Positions 1 to 10,981 of a stretch of DNA of 64,000 bases are shown in pieces (the first letter of the stretch is position 1; the number at the start of each line of letters is the position of its first letter). The stretch is from Gnetum montanum (Eukaryota > Streptophyta > Gnetopsida > Gnetales > Gnetaceae). Made by a program: the position numbers and the translations under genes. A model generated the notes under the pieces. It ran no database searches, was not told the origin of the DNA, and saw nothing but the letters and a program-made list of their open reading frames with translations. Where the stretch lies: NCBI GenBank assembly GCA_015680685.1, contig MNCI01004027.1, positions 62,001-126,000 on the forward strand, in the 5' to 3' direction.

Positions 1-621
1 CTGTGCTCTGGTGCTGCGGTAATATGAACTTGTCTGGAGTCTTTTCTTTGCCGAAGCTTATTGTTTCTTTGGACGGTCTGCTGGTCTTTTCGTCTGAATC
101 CACCGCACGAATGTGGCATTGGAACTTGTCTGTTAGATTAACCGATGTCGGACCTTGAAATATAATTTTTCGAAAAAGAATACGCTATACGGATTCTCTA
201 CCTACGAACTTTTCTTCCATGTTTGCGACTGAGGCCTTTCTTGATTCACGGATTTGTGAGTCTTCTACAATATTCAAACTGAAATTTGAGATTTCTCCAA
301 TATTGAAACATAAACGTTTTTATTCCAATATTTTGGATGCGGTATAGTTAACAGCACAAACGGACATTTCATACCTGAAAGTCTTTGAAGGATTTCGCCT
401 CTTTCATTCCAGTAAAAAGCTTAAAGCGTCATCTATTGGTAAAATATGATCCAATCTGCGAAGGCAATGTTGCATATCGTGTCATTTCCTTTGAAATCAC
501 AGATAATGTTGTCCCTAAATTGATTGGTCTCTTTCACATTTTTTTTGCATCACAGCAATTTTGAAATCCCTATCGGGGTCCTTAAATTCTCAAGAGGCAG
601 TGGCGAATTGTTGCTTTGCAG
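1..621 (+). other. Intron of the 4CL gene
   Basis: Non-coding sequence upstream of the first recognisable 4CL exon. It ends in a pyrimidine-rich tract and TTGCTTTGCAG, a good splice acceptor at 611-621. The earlier exons, including the AMP-binding motif and most of the adenylate-forming core, lie outside the window. I found no convincing exon in this stretch. Confidence 0.7.
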
Positions 622-1387
622 GTTATCTCAACGATCCAGAAGCAACGGCAGCAACCATTGACAAAGACGGCTGGCTCCACACTGGCGACGTAGGCTACAT
701 CGACGACGACGAAGAGATTTTCATAGTCGATAGAGTCAAGGAAATCATTAAATACAAAGGCTTTCAGGTAACGTCAAAATTTAGACATTAGACCCTTTTT
801 TTCACGTTTGCAACAAAGCAATTTAAAAGCTACCTGCTCTGTGGTCGAAAATTGCAGGTGCCGCCTGCGGAGCTGGAAGCGCTGCTTGTGAAGCATCCGT
901 CCATCGCCGATGCAGCTGTAGTCCCGTGAGTGTCTTAGCCTGCTTCAGAAAATCAAAATCTTTTCATAAATTCGTAAAAACGAAGGCTGACACCAAACAG
1001 AACAGTTAACGAAACATTTAAAGACACTTACGTATCACACATTTCTTCAAACTTTACCAAAACACGAAACTTACCTATTCAAACCCTACCAAAGACGGTG
1101 CAAATGCATTTTATGACAAGCAAGAGAAAAAACTGACGGTTTTGCTTATGGTTTCCAGCGAGAAGAACGAAGCTGCAGGAGAAGTGCCAGTGGCTTTCGT
1201 TGTTAAGTCAAACGGCAACGAGATTTCCGAGCAGGACATTAAAGAATACATCTCTAAGGAAGTCATCTTCTACAAACGGCTGCACAAGGTCATCTTCGTA
1301 GATAAAGTTCCTAAAGCTCCGTCTGGAAAGATCCTGAGAAAGGATCTCAGAGCCCGACTGCAACAGCAACAATCTGTCTCTGTCTAA
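622..1387 (+). CDS. 4CL: 4-coumarate:CoA ligase, C-terminal exons (partial gene)
   Basis: Three exons are visible: 622-767, 858-925 and 1159-1387 (stop TAA at 1385-1387). Introns are GT-AG with phases 1, 0 and 2, and the joined frame is open. The first exon encodes the hinge region of adenylate-forming enzymes ([20 protein letters not shown], then [14 protein letters not shown]). The second gives [19 protein letters not shown]. The third ends with [18 protein letters not shown], carrying the catalytic lysine of the PSGK motif. 4CL activates hydroxycinnamates to CoA thioesters in the phenylpropanoid pathway (lignin, flavonoids) in the cytosol. The C-terminus (SVSV) lacks a peroxisomal SKL-type signal, which favours a true 4CL over peroxisomal 4CL-like ligases. 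As I recall, angiosperm 4CL genes often have an extra intron before the VxFYKR segment; here that region is one exon. The gene looks intact as far as it is visible. Confidence 0.92.
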
Positions 1388-2449
1388 ACGCGCGATATCA
1401 CAACAATGGAATAGCGAGTTCGTATTATAGGCAGCAGACTACTGCATCAATCAACTAAAAGAAATCTTTCCCTATTCTTTGGCGTGAAATTTACCGTATT
1501 TTACCTCCGATAATAAGGATGCTGCCAGAAACACTTTCCGCTGTCAATTTCATGCTTTCTGTGAACAAAACAGAAGAAAATCCACATTTGTGAAACACAA
1601 AAGAAATGGACGATCTAAGCAAGCCTGTTTTCTATGTAAATCAAGGAGAAAAATGGCAACATTCAGCACTTTCCTGATGGCTCTGCACGTTGCTGCTAAT
1701 ATCTGTGTCTGTTTACCTGCATCACTAGGCCGTGTAATAACACCGTCATTTTGAGTACTCGCTATTGCTCCAATGAAGTATGATTATTGTACTCGTATTT
1801 ATAGTGCTTGCAATCCCTTGCCGAATATTTTGGATCGGCGATCCAAATCTGCAATTCAAAAATCGCGGGGTATCAAGTTATTTAAGCTCTACTCGATCAA
1901 CATCAAGCTGGAAACGACAAAAAAGGAATGTGCCAAATATACATAGGTAATACGGGGGAATCGTGTTTGTTCTGAAATTTTGCCCCGTCAATTTCGTACG
2001 AAGAATATTTTCTGAGTCTGCATGTGACGAAAGATTCATGAATGAGAATGCGGACATTGAAAGTTCTATCAATGTTTTTATAAGGTTTTGTTAATTGTCG
2101 ATCTTCATATACTTCAGACAAAGTTACGTCAACCGTGAAGGCGGGTATTGTGTATGTAGAATTTGATCTTGTCAACAAGCGAAAAAATGCGGTCACATGG
2201 GCCAAACTTGAAGGACACGAAGGCATATTTAGTCAAATCTAAGGAATTCCAGGTTCGGTGGGTTCACAGATTCATTGCGTGTAGTGATTTCATGAACAAA
2301 GTGTACAAGTATAGGCAACATTTTTCGCACAAATTTTATGAATTCCAAGCGAGGGAGCATGAAATTCCAAGTCAGGGATGATGTAGTGATTTCCTATATA
2401 CGTAACATTGTTTACCATGAGCCAAAGGCCTTAGGGCTCTTAGCTTTTG
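1388..2449. other. 3' flank of 4CL, no gene seen
   Basis: Contains the 3' untranslated region of 4CL and about 1 kb of AT-rich sequence up to the first retrotransposon. AATAAG at about 1511 and AATGAA at about 1773 are weak polyadenylation candidates. Short open frames here have no recognisable protein similarity. Confidence 0.5.
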
Positions 2450-2454
2450 AATGA
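2450..2454. repeat. Target-site duplication of E2, left copy (AATGA)
   Basis: AATGA directly abuts the TGATGAGTGG end of the E2 3' LTR. The identical AATGA at 18196-18200 abuts the other end. Confidence 0.85.
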
Positions 2455-3217
2455 TGATGAGTGGCGAGGTACCCTTACACTCAACTATACAAATACGAGT
2501 GTTTTACAACTCTAAGGATTAAGTGCTTACGCGTCTTAATGGAACACTCAGGGTTAATCAATCGTTGTCTTATTGTTACGGTTGTATGGTTAAGTAAGCT
2601 TGAGGTATATGATTTTTATAGCTTTTGTCTTTTTATGTCTTTTGCTAATAAAGGAAAGGGGAGGAGAACTAATTGGCTAACTTACATTAATTATTCGTTA
2701 ACTAGCTTCTAAATGTTCCTAACACTAGTGTCCGTCCCATTTGCCGTACACATCCTGAACCAGTGCAACGCTGCTGGGATTACCAAACATTAATCGTTAC
2801 TGGGTTACCAAGCGCTACATGCATGCTTGAAGCGGTTGTATTGAGTGTATTTAACTAAGGAGGTTGAAGGTTGAGAGAGGCATTAAATAGCTAGGAAAGC
2901 ATTAAATAATAATTAATTACTAATTAGCTTAATCTGTATGTTGCAAGGTTTATCATAAAGTTTGTCTTTATTGTTGTACACAAATGTGTGCTTAAGTACA
3001 AATTGCTCGAATAAAGATTCGTTCACTTTATGACTCCTACTGCGGGCACATAGAAATAATTCTAACTCTGGAATAACAAAACTGCAAGAATCTGGCTAAG
3101 GGTTTAAGTCTAACTCCCCTAGAACCAAGGGCATCGCCTCTTATTTATAGAAGATGAGGCAGGACGCAATATCGCGTATGCAATATCGCGTGGCAGATGT
3201 GATATCGTGGATGCAGC
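2455..3217 (-). repeat. E2 3' LTR, main part
   Basis: Starts TGATGAGTGGCGAGGTACCC and runs near-identically to the E2 5' LTR at 17389-18195, including the shared block around CTAACTTACATTAATTATTC. It holds an antisense TATA region (TTATTTATAGAAG) and then GATATC-type palindromes. The right boundary with E1 lies in a palindrome array and is uncertain by about 30 bp. Confidence 0.85.
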
Positions 3218-3245
3218 CTACACGATATCACGTACACGATATCAT
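3165..3245. repeat. GATATC palindrome array at the E2/E1 LTR junction
   Basis: Several imperfect palindromes of the type (G/A)ATATCRCGTRYRCGATATC follow one another. The U3 regions of the minus-strand E2 LTR and the plus-strand E1 LTR meet head to head here. Because both LTRs carry these motifs, the exact breakpoint cannot be read by eye. Confidence 0.75.
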
Positions 3246-3983
3246 AGCCTATAAATAAGAGGTAGGCAATTTTGGTAAGGGAGTTTTTTTGGAAGTTTAA
3301 GTTTTCAATAGTTTTTAGTATGTCAGTTTTTCCTTTCAACCCTTTTCTCCCAGTGCATGCCCACAGTGTGATGATTGTAATTGTACGACATCCTTATTCG
3401 AGTATGACGTACCTGGACATGCACATGACCAGATCAAGATTACTTCATCATTGCAGCATCCACTTAGCTTAATTATTTAGTTAATTGTCATTGTTATTTA
3501 TTGCTTTCTTAATTAATATCTCTCTACCCTTATCTCCTAGTAACGCGGAATGAGTACGACTTAATCATGAGTATTCAAGTGTGACTACTTGGTAACCTAG
3601 TAGCGTACCTAGGCCATGCGTTTGGTAATCCCAACGGTAGTCATGCACGAGGTCCAAGATGTATATGGATGATTGAGGAATGGATGCTCATCACACTTAG
3701 GCTAGTTTAGATTCTCTCTCACCCTCTCTCTTTCATAGTTTAGTTGATATTATTTACCATAATACCTAGGAGTAGCATTAGTGTAGGAAGACATCATACA
3801 CCTCACTCTGGACTAAACCATACGTGACAAAGCTAACACTAGTCCAAGTGGGAAGACAATGAACTGCGATCCATGAGTAACCATCTAGATACCACAACTA
3901 GTTCGTCTGCAGAGTTCAACCAGATCATGCGTGAAACACTCGTATTCGTATGGTTGAGTGTAGGGGTATCTCACCACTCATCA
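3218..3983 (+). repeat. E1 5' LTR (type B, U3 start lost)
   Basis: Matches the E1 3' LTR at 10982-11819 from the TATA region to the end (...CACCACTCATCA). Near 3210 the type-B start (TGATGAGTCATGAATC) is absent, so the U3 has lost some tens of bases. Confidence 0.85.
3250..3257 (+). promoter_or_regulatory. TATA box of E1 5' LTR
   Basis: TATAAATA followed by AGAGG, directly downstream of the GATATC palindromes. The same arrangement occurs in the other type A and B LTRs. Confidence 0.65.
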
Positions 3984-3984
3984 T

Positions 3985-4002
3985 TAGCACTGTTGCCAGG
4001 GA
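3985..4002 (+). other. E1 primer-binding site (tRNA-Asp type, mutated)
   Basis: TAGCACTGTTGCCAGGGA lies one base after the LTR end. It resembles TGGCGCCGTTGCCGGGGA, the complement of the plant tRNA-Asp 3' end, with a few mismatches. Confidence 0.75.
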
Positions 4003-4122
4003 CAGTGCCAGTTCTCTAAATTAGTTATATCATACAAGGTTGCTATATAGGAATTAACGATATATCTTTTAGGAAGAAATAATTACAAAAAGTCACGTAC
4101 AAATTCACACAATCTCACAACC

Positions 4123-6112
4123 ATGCCTCTCCTACAAGACTACGATAATGCCACATCTAGTGAGCCAATTCATTGGAGAACCAACAAATTATATGATAAT
4201 GAAGATTGGAGTACGCAATCTGAGGTGGGGGTTTCTTATAAACATAAAAGAAAGCAGCATCGTCCCAACGCACGAAAGCATAGCTTACTCGATGACGATG
4301 AACCCCTACTGGTCACTACAAGCCTAACGCAAATACATGAGGCTGTTCGAATCTCCCGTAGGCATCATAAAGAGAGCTGCCTACCCAGGATCGATTTAAA
4401 CAACTTTCCCAATTTCTCAAGAGGCTATGACTTAGATAAGCAACAACATTTACAAGCCTTCTACGATGCCTGAGCATGGAACAACATTGATAACGGTTGG
4501 CAAAAACTCAAGCTCTTTCCTATGACACTCGTTGGCCAAGCAAAAGTATGGTATAGATTGTTAAAACCAAATTCAATTCGACATTGGCCAAGAATGGTAG
4601 AACTCTTTAACAAAAGATATCAAACTTACGCAAGAGTGTCGGCCTTGAGGAAACAAATCCAAGAGTGGAAACAAGCACAACATGAACCCTTGGACATGGC
4701 CTTAGAAAGATATTATGCACTATTAAACAACTGTCCAGGCCATGAGTTCTCTGAAGAAAGGCTAATGTACCATATCATTGATGGTCTTCGTGATGAAACC
4801 TGAGAGACCCTAGGGACGGATGCCCAAGGTCAACTATACGAACTACGAACCCATCAATTTCAAGAGCTTATTAAGCGGGTAGCAAAAGAAGAAGGAGAAA
4901 TGGCTAGATGGGAGAGTGTTGAAAAACATCAATGGGACCAAAATCTCAACTTAACAAAGGTCCATAATCACAAAAAGGAGAGATCAACCTATCCCAAGGA
5001 GGAAGAACCATTTTTTCCAGTACAACAATCATTAGATGAAATCAAGGCAAAGATCAATAAGATGTTGGAATGGATGCATAAAAAGTGTGGAGAATATATC
5101 AATATTATCGGAGATAGAGTTTTGACAACTTGAGAAGCAGGACAAAATATCATTAGAAGATTAGAAAGAAGGGATGAGGAAAATAAGAGCTCAACTACTA
5201 ATCACACGTATGAATGCAACATTTGTCTGTACAATCATCCCAAGGGCCAATGCCCAATCTTGTTAAATTTATATGAGTGTTGGGGAAGCATGTTACACCT
5301 AGAGTTCATACAAAGATATCGTGTTCGATCATAGTGGCAACAATCCCAGTCATGGGGGAAGCCATCCCTAAACTAGAGACACCCTTCGTATCATCCAAAT
5401 CCAAATGTTTATCTAGTCCAACATCCTATTTCCCCAACTGGGTCAACATACTCTATCTCGTCGCATTATGATTCTCCTCGGTACTATCAACCCATGTCCT
5501 CAACACAACCACCGCCTGGTGTACCTCATACTTCTTCTAAATTTCAACATTCTCATCCTTTTCCCCCTTCTACATTACCACCAACTATTCTTGAAGTGTC
5601 TGCACCATAGCAACAACTCACAAACATTACTTGTGCTACTATTGCCAACAGCAGTGAGCAACCTCCTCAACATCAAAGGCATCTTTTCTTTAGACATGAC
5701 CATAGGAAGGGACAACACAGTTCCGAGGCCACTACATTCTCCAACTCAGCACAAGTCCAACACTGTGGTGCATCCTTCTCTTCGAACCCAACGCCTCGTG
5801 TTACTTCATCAGGGCCACCAATTAACACTCCAACAACCATATGAACCAATGAATATAGCCATGGAGGGCGACATCCTAATCCTTGCATACCATATTATAG
5901 TCTCAAGTATCATAGTGGGTCAACTCTTTATCTGGGAACCACATCTTATAAATTGCCCCACTATGCTTACTATAATCAGGTGTGTGAACCCCAATGGGGT
6001 AAGTATGACCAAGTTTTAATATTTCCAACATGCAAGGATCCTCATCTTTCAATTATTAATCCTCAGCATGCTCAACTGCTTAGTTTTAGGGGACATTCCC
6101 CATTCTAATAAC
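4123..6112 (+). pseudogene. E1 gag (broken)
   Basis: Starts MPLLQDYDNATSS. One reading frame continues from 4123 through the matrix/capsid region, interrupted by stops near 4471, 4801 and 5131 and further on. The Retrotrans_gag-type core includes YRLLKPNSIRHWPRMVELFN, then RKQIQEWKQAQHEPLDMALE and GLRDET. A zinc-knuckle-like motif, C-X2-C-X3-H-X4-C, lies at 5215-5253. After it comes a Pro/Ser/Gln/Tyr-rich tail, as in the other gag copies here. Gag would form the cytoplasmic virus-like particle that packages element RNA. No protease follows, so cleavage would have depended on another element. Confidence 0.85.
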
Positions 6113-7104
6113 AAGCAAGATTAATAAATATTTTTCATTTTCTTTAATTTTACCATTTTTTGTTTTTCAGTTTTTCATTTTTCAATTTCTTGTTTTATCT
6201 TTTTGTCTTTTTATCTTTTTATAAGTAATCTCATCTACAAATAAAATACTCATGTGGCTTGTTGGTTGAGGTGTGTTCTATGTTATCAAGTCTTGAGCAA
6301 TCAATTATTTGGACAGTGAGCCCATTACACCCACTCATCTATTCTACAAATAAAAGGTTCTGTTAGAGGGTATAGTGATATTCTTGACATTCTTAAAACT
6401 TAAAATTAATTTTGTGTTCATTGTACCCAGAATGAAGAAGGATGGACCAAGAGGGAATGATTAGGGTGTGACATCAAGGGGACCTGCGGATTCTCTTTGG
6501 TGACGTCTGTGAGAGTTATCATGCAACGTCGTTGTACTAAGATCCTTGTAGATCTAACGCAAAATGGGAGTAAGAGTAATCAAAAGACACTCAAAAATCC
6601 AATGCTATTCTAGGGGGTTCCACTAGAAAGACATGCAACCATGCCTGAAGGTTGGCGACTTCTCTGGATTCAGCAATCGAAAAAAAAAACAAAAAAAAAC
6701 ACACAAAGAAAGTGCCACAAAGCAAAAATCACTCATCCCTTGAATAAAATGCCAAGTGATTGTACACCTTGTTGTTATGGTACTCTCATAGTCGCTCATC
6801 ATGGGATGAAACAATGCGATGTCACTGATCAGAGGAATGGACTTGGTCCTGATCTTGGAACGATGGGTTAATGACACATTAATTATGCTTTACACGTAGG
6901 ATTCATTGTGCCCTGGGTCAGTTACCTCATGTCCCAATCTCTACAATACCTTCTATAGTCTGTCTCATCTCGCTGTTCATGTAATTGTAGCTCGTGTCTC
7001 ATATAGCTTAGAATTTGTACCTCATTCCAGCGGTACTTACATGTGTGTGTTTTGTGGAACTAGTGTGGATTACATTAAACCCTTTTAATGCCCATGGACA
7101 CTTT

Positions 7105-7165
7105 TAAGTGTGGTTATGCAAGGGCATTATAGGTTGAAACCTGCTTTGGGGAGACCCACTTGCGT
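7105..7165 (+). promoter_or_regulatory. Conserved tandem-hairpin block, E1 copy
   Basis: GGTTGAAACC (7132-7141) can pair GGTT with AACC. A few bases on, TGGGGAGACCCA (7147-7158) can pair TGGG with CCCA. Equivalent blocks occur in E2, E3, E4, E5, E6 and E7 at the same relative place. Confidence 0.55.
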
Positions 7166-7486
7166 GATTTTTGTAATTTGCTCTCATAACACATCTTCCA
7201 CATAGCATCTATTACCCTTAGTGTAGTTTCAACGATATTCTTTCCCTTATTACTACCCCTCCGATTCAAACGTTCCTATGAACCATCACATAGCCTTTTT
7301 CTCTCCCTTATCACCTGAGGTCCTTATTGATAAATTCCACACCATCATAATTTTCGTGCCTTCAGAACTAGTTGAATTGCCTTGAAACCCTTCAACACTT
7401 GTCCAAATATCCTTAGTTTACATCGTTAATTTTAGAAAAATATTAAAAATTTGGTATATTACATAAATGCCCTAACATTGATAGGC

Positions 7487-7518
7487 CACGATATCGCGTC
7501 TTAAAAATTTATATATAT
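7487..7518 (+). promoter_or_regulatory. Internal U3-like promoter candidate upstream of E1 accessory ORF
   Basis: CACGATATCGCGTC is followed about 10 bp later by TTTATATATATGC, the same pairing of GATATC motif and TATA box used in the LTR U3. E4 has a matching copy at 29928-29962, and conserved leader sequence follows in both (ACTTAACATCATTT). Confidence 0.5.
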
Positions 7519-7989
7519 GCAACCCCCCTACGCTACTTAACATCATTTTTAACTGTTCACGCCGGGGAGGTTTTTCCAATTTCTCTCTACAACTCGGGAT
7601 TGCGCATCCCTTGCTTTCATATCCATAACTTACTCGTTGGTCCTCCGATTTTCATTCCGTTTGAACCTACTTGAATTTGGAGTGTTCAGCTTAGTCGTGG
7701 GGGAGGGACACATTCCGAATAGCGCATAAATTTTTTGAAATTTTTCATCACCTGAAGGACATAATCAAGGATAATTAGTTATAAAATTAAGGATAAATGT
7801 GCCAAAAATAATTTCATCCCCTTAGTTATATCGAGAAACTAGATTTGGAAACCACCTAAGCAAAGAGGATTAAATATTATAATCTTTTGGGAAAAGTCAC
7901 GCAGAGATAAAACAAATTTATTAAGGCAAGTAGTAAGGTATAACCTAACTTTGATAACAACCTTACTAATGATGGGTCGCGTGTGATTG

Positions 7990-10789
7990 CAAATTGCCCC
8001 GAAACGTGGACAATAGGAAGGTCCTGCTCAAGGTGGAAGTAAACGACCTAGGAGAGGTGAAGGACAAGTTCTTGCTGGACAACATGCAGAGCAAGAGGAA
8101 CAATCATTTAGTATTCACCAAGAGGACCCTGCTACTGTATAATCAAGGTAGGTAGAAGGAGGAGCTGCGGTAGCGCCTGAGTAGGGGCAACATCTCACGT
8201 TGGCCCAGGATTGTGTTCAGGCCATCCATGAAGGTCCATATTCATTGCAGTGATTGTGGAATTAAACTTTGGATCTTTCATAGAATTTTCTCCAAAGGCC
8301 GTTAGAGATCACCTCAAAGGGTCTCCATTATGACCTATCCTCTCTGAAAGTGGTGTCTAGTACTTAAGGGAAACGTACCAATTTTGGAACAACAAAGAAC
8401 AAGGCACCACGGTTAACATTTGTGGTGTGATTGTTGATTTCTTTGTTCAGGCCATTTCGGAAGTATTAAACCTTCTGAATACAGGGCCAAAGTTTGCTTA
8501 GTTGTCTACCTGCTTAGACCCTATGTGTAACGAGTTTGGTTGGAAAGGACATATGGAAAGGAAGATAAGACATTTGGGGAGTTGACGACGGAAGAGAGGA
8601 TTTATTTCAAAATAGGGACTTATCACCTCTTCCCCACAAAAGGCTTAAAAAGAATTTCAACATATGTGGCAAGAGGATGTGCAATGTTGATGGGAAAGGT
8701 TAATGTTAACCTACCTTATCTATATTTTATGAAGATTCTGAGGTAGTTTGAAGAACAGAAGACATGGAAGCTTGTGTTGCCCTTCCCTTGTCTTATTAAG
8801 AAGCTATGCAGAGATGCTGATATCAAAGGATACACCAATGATGTCCTCCAAAAAGCCAAATATTCTTCGTATGACGAATTGCTAAAGCCACCAGCTGCAA
8901 GGAAAATCACTGGTGAGATGCTGAGGTCAAAACAAGAAAAAGGACTGACGGCAGGGCCAACTGCAACTCAACTTTTAGGACCTAGCCAACTTCCAAGAAC
9001 AAGACCCAACCAACAACAAGAAGTAGGGCCTAGCAAGGGCTAGCAGGATCAACCATTGCCACCGCCGTAATATTACACACCGTCGATGAGCCATCTCAGA
9101 GCCATCGCTGAGACGGTTAGTTGGGGAAGTCGTGATGATGCAAATCTCTTCCGTGTCATCGATGATGTCATACAGCCCATGGTTTCTTTGGATCGCATGA
9201 GGGGTGAAGTGTCCATCCATACAGGGGGAGGGGAGAGCACTTGGTCACAATAGATCTCAAGGAACGTTGCATCCTTTCAAGCGTGATTAGAAACTGGTGA
9301 AGGGGCCACAGTGGTGGTCATGCAGCACTAGGATGCAGTAGGAGCTGCAAAAGTGGTCGTAGACCATATTAAAGAATCATTTAATGTACCTGTTGTGCCA
9401 CCGAAAGATCTTATAGGAGCACGTGATGCTCAAACTCTGGCCGGAACCTCAATGACTCTTGCGGAACATGAGGATGTACTTGATCGATTACTATAAATAG
9501 GACAGGTAATGGCATCCTTGTTTGACATCCCACAGGATGTTACAGCAATCTAATCAGACCTCATTTCCACCAAAGGAAAGCTGGTCTTGATAGAGATGAG
9601 GGCTGAGCATGTAGAAGCAAAAGTGCAAAGATTGCAAGAAAGGCTTATGACCCTGCAAGCAGCATAGCGGGATCCTTTTCAATTCGTTCTTGTAGACCAT
9701 TTGGACATTTTCAGGATTGAGTAACTTATTAAACTGGTAGCAGAGAATAAAAGGGTGGCAAAAGAAAAAGAGAAGGCTGTTTGGGATGCCTCTGTAGCAC
9801 AAGCACAAACTTACGCACATACTAAGGCACTTAAGGCCTTACAAGAAGAAAACAAACAACTTGTTGCTGACAATCTTCGGTTGACCTCTATGGAGAAACA
9901 AAAGAATGTTCTTGAAGAACATTTTCAACAGTTGCAAGAACAACTATTCAGGGTCAACTAGGACATGAACTGTTTAACCAGGGAAAATCAAACCCTCTCA
10001 ATGGAGGAGGTACGTGCCATCCATCAGAAGATGGCTATTAAAATAAGTGCATGGCAGAATGAGGCTAAATGATATGAGAAGCTAAAGAAGTGCTTCCGGG
10101 ACCAGGTGGGAATGTATAAGTAAATCATCAAGAAGGAGATCCATATGGCCAAGGCCCACATCAACACTCTTAGTGCTCAACACACTGATTGGCGGGCCAG
10201 ATTGGACACATACACATTTGCCCACCAAGCAGAAGTTAAGAACTAGGACATGCAGATCTAGGACCTTATAGAATACATGGAGTTGGCAAACCTATGGTAT
10301 GCCAACCTTTCCATGTTAACAGCAAGGTGTCTGAGAACAGAGCTCGACCAACAGGTAGTCACCACCTACATCAAATATGAAACAGGATTTGCAGAACGTA
10401 AGAAGATATTGCAAAAATTGGAGGTTGCAAATTCTGAACTCGAGGTGGTTAAAGCAAGATACCAGGGGTAGAAAGGTGTCGCAACAGACTTGGATCGACG
10501 GCTCGTAGAGTTTCAAGAATACAGAGACAAAGCCAGAGCCTACGAGGAGGAACGGTGGGTGTTTGTAGCTTGGTATGTCAAGGCAAATAAAATGTTTCCA
10601 CAACTACCCTACCCATGGGAGCTGCCAACTCCATCAAACATCGAAACATTAGCATGGATGGCACAGGATCCCCAAACTAAAGAGGAGAAACTCCAGGCCA
10701 TATTTCAACACCATCAAATTCCAAGACTTAGAGCACAAGACAAGGGTAAGGCACCCATGGAGGAGCCACCACCACCGGGAACTACATGA
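7990..10789 (+). pseudogene. E1 accessory ORF: plant-transposon-protein-like domain plus coiled coil (broken)
   Basis: From 8540 to 10789 a single frame is maintained, cut only by stop codons; upstream (7990-8540) there are also frameshifts. The first part includes ERIYFKIGTYHLFPTKGL and later LPFPCLIKKLCRDADIKGY. These recall, from memory, the plant 'putative plant transposon protein' domain (YY..L.P ... LPFPSLIT.LC..A). The rest, about 9440-10500, is rich in Glu/Lys/Gln/Leu with heptad character (QEENKQLVADNLRLTSMEKQ, QKLEVANSELEVVKARYQG), so a long coiled coil is likely. It ends in PMEEPPPPGTT. Homologues are in E4, E5 and E7. Function unknown; the placement 3' of the gag/pol unit is where Athila-type elements keep env-like or extra ORFs. 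Confidence 0.75.
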
Positions 10790-10970
10790 GTTCCACCCAA
10801 TTTTGTAGCTATAGGATTTTCTTTTACCTTCTTTGTGTTGTGTCTCACTTTTGTTCTAATTCCACATTGCAGCATGAATCTATTCTTGTCATCCAATAAT
10901 CCCATAACTATCCACTGTGTAATCAATGGAGCTTGCTCTCACTTTAACTTGAGAATGAGTTTTCATTCAG

Positions 10971-10981
10971 TCGTGGGGGTA
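10971..10981 (+). other. E1 polypurine tract
   Basis: TCGTGGGGGTA sits immediately before the 3' LTR start TGATGAGTC, the position expected for the plus-strand primer of reverse transcription. Confidence 0.8.

Larger units (their letters stand above)
6113..7989 (+). other. E1 spacer between gag and accessory ORF
   Basis: AT-rich, non-coding. It has counterparts downstream of protease or integrase in the other elements. It contains the conserved hairpin block (about 7105-7165), a U3-like TATA promoter candidate (7487-7518) and a polypurine-like tract TCGTGGGGGAGGGA at 7695-7708. The region 6680-6700 is an A-rich simple tract. Confidence 0.65.

Noticed and set aside
1-60. The codons TCT GGT GCT GCG near position 8 recall the SGAA/SGACG motifs of 4CL exons.
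   Set aside because: The match is only four residues, followed at once by a stop in that frame, and no matching flanking 4CL residues or clear splice site support an exon.
1878-2381. Overlapping short open frames between 4CL and E2.
   Set aside because: No recognisable protein motifs, no codon pattern, and frames overlap on both strands.
3165-3245. Two LTRs meeting head to head, read as an inverted-repeat element or foldback transposon.
   Set aside because: The AATGA duplications around E2 and the 11-bp LTR remnant at 11820 explain it as E1 inserted into the E2 3' LTR. The palindromes belong to both U3 regions.
5468-6019. A 183-codon open frame rich in Leu and Ile within E1.
   Set aside because: It is a shadow frame. 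The frame continuous with gag gives the Pro/Ser/Gln/Tyr-rich tail shared with the other gag copies.
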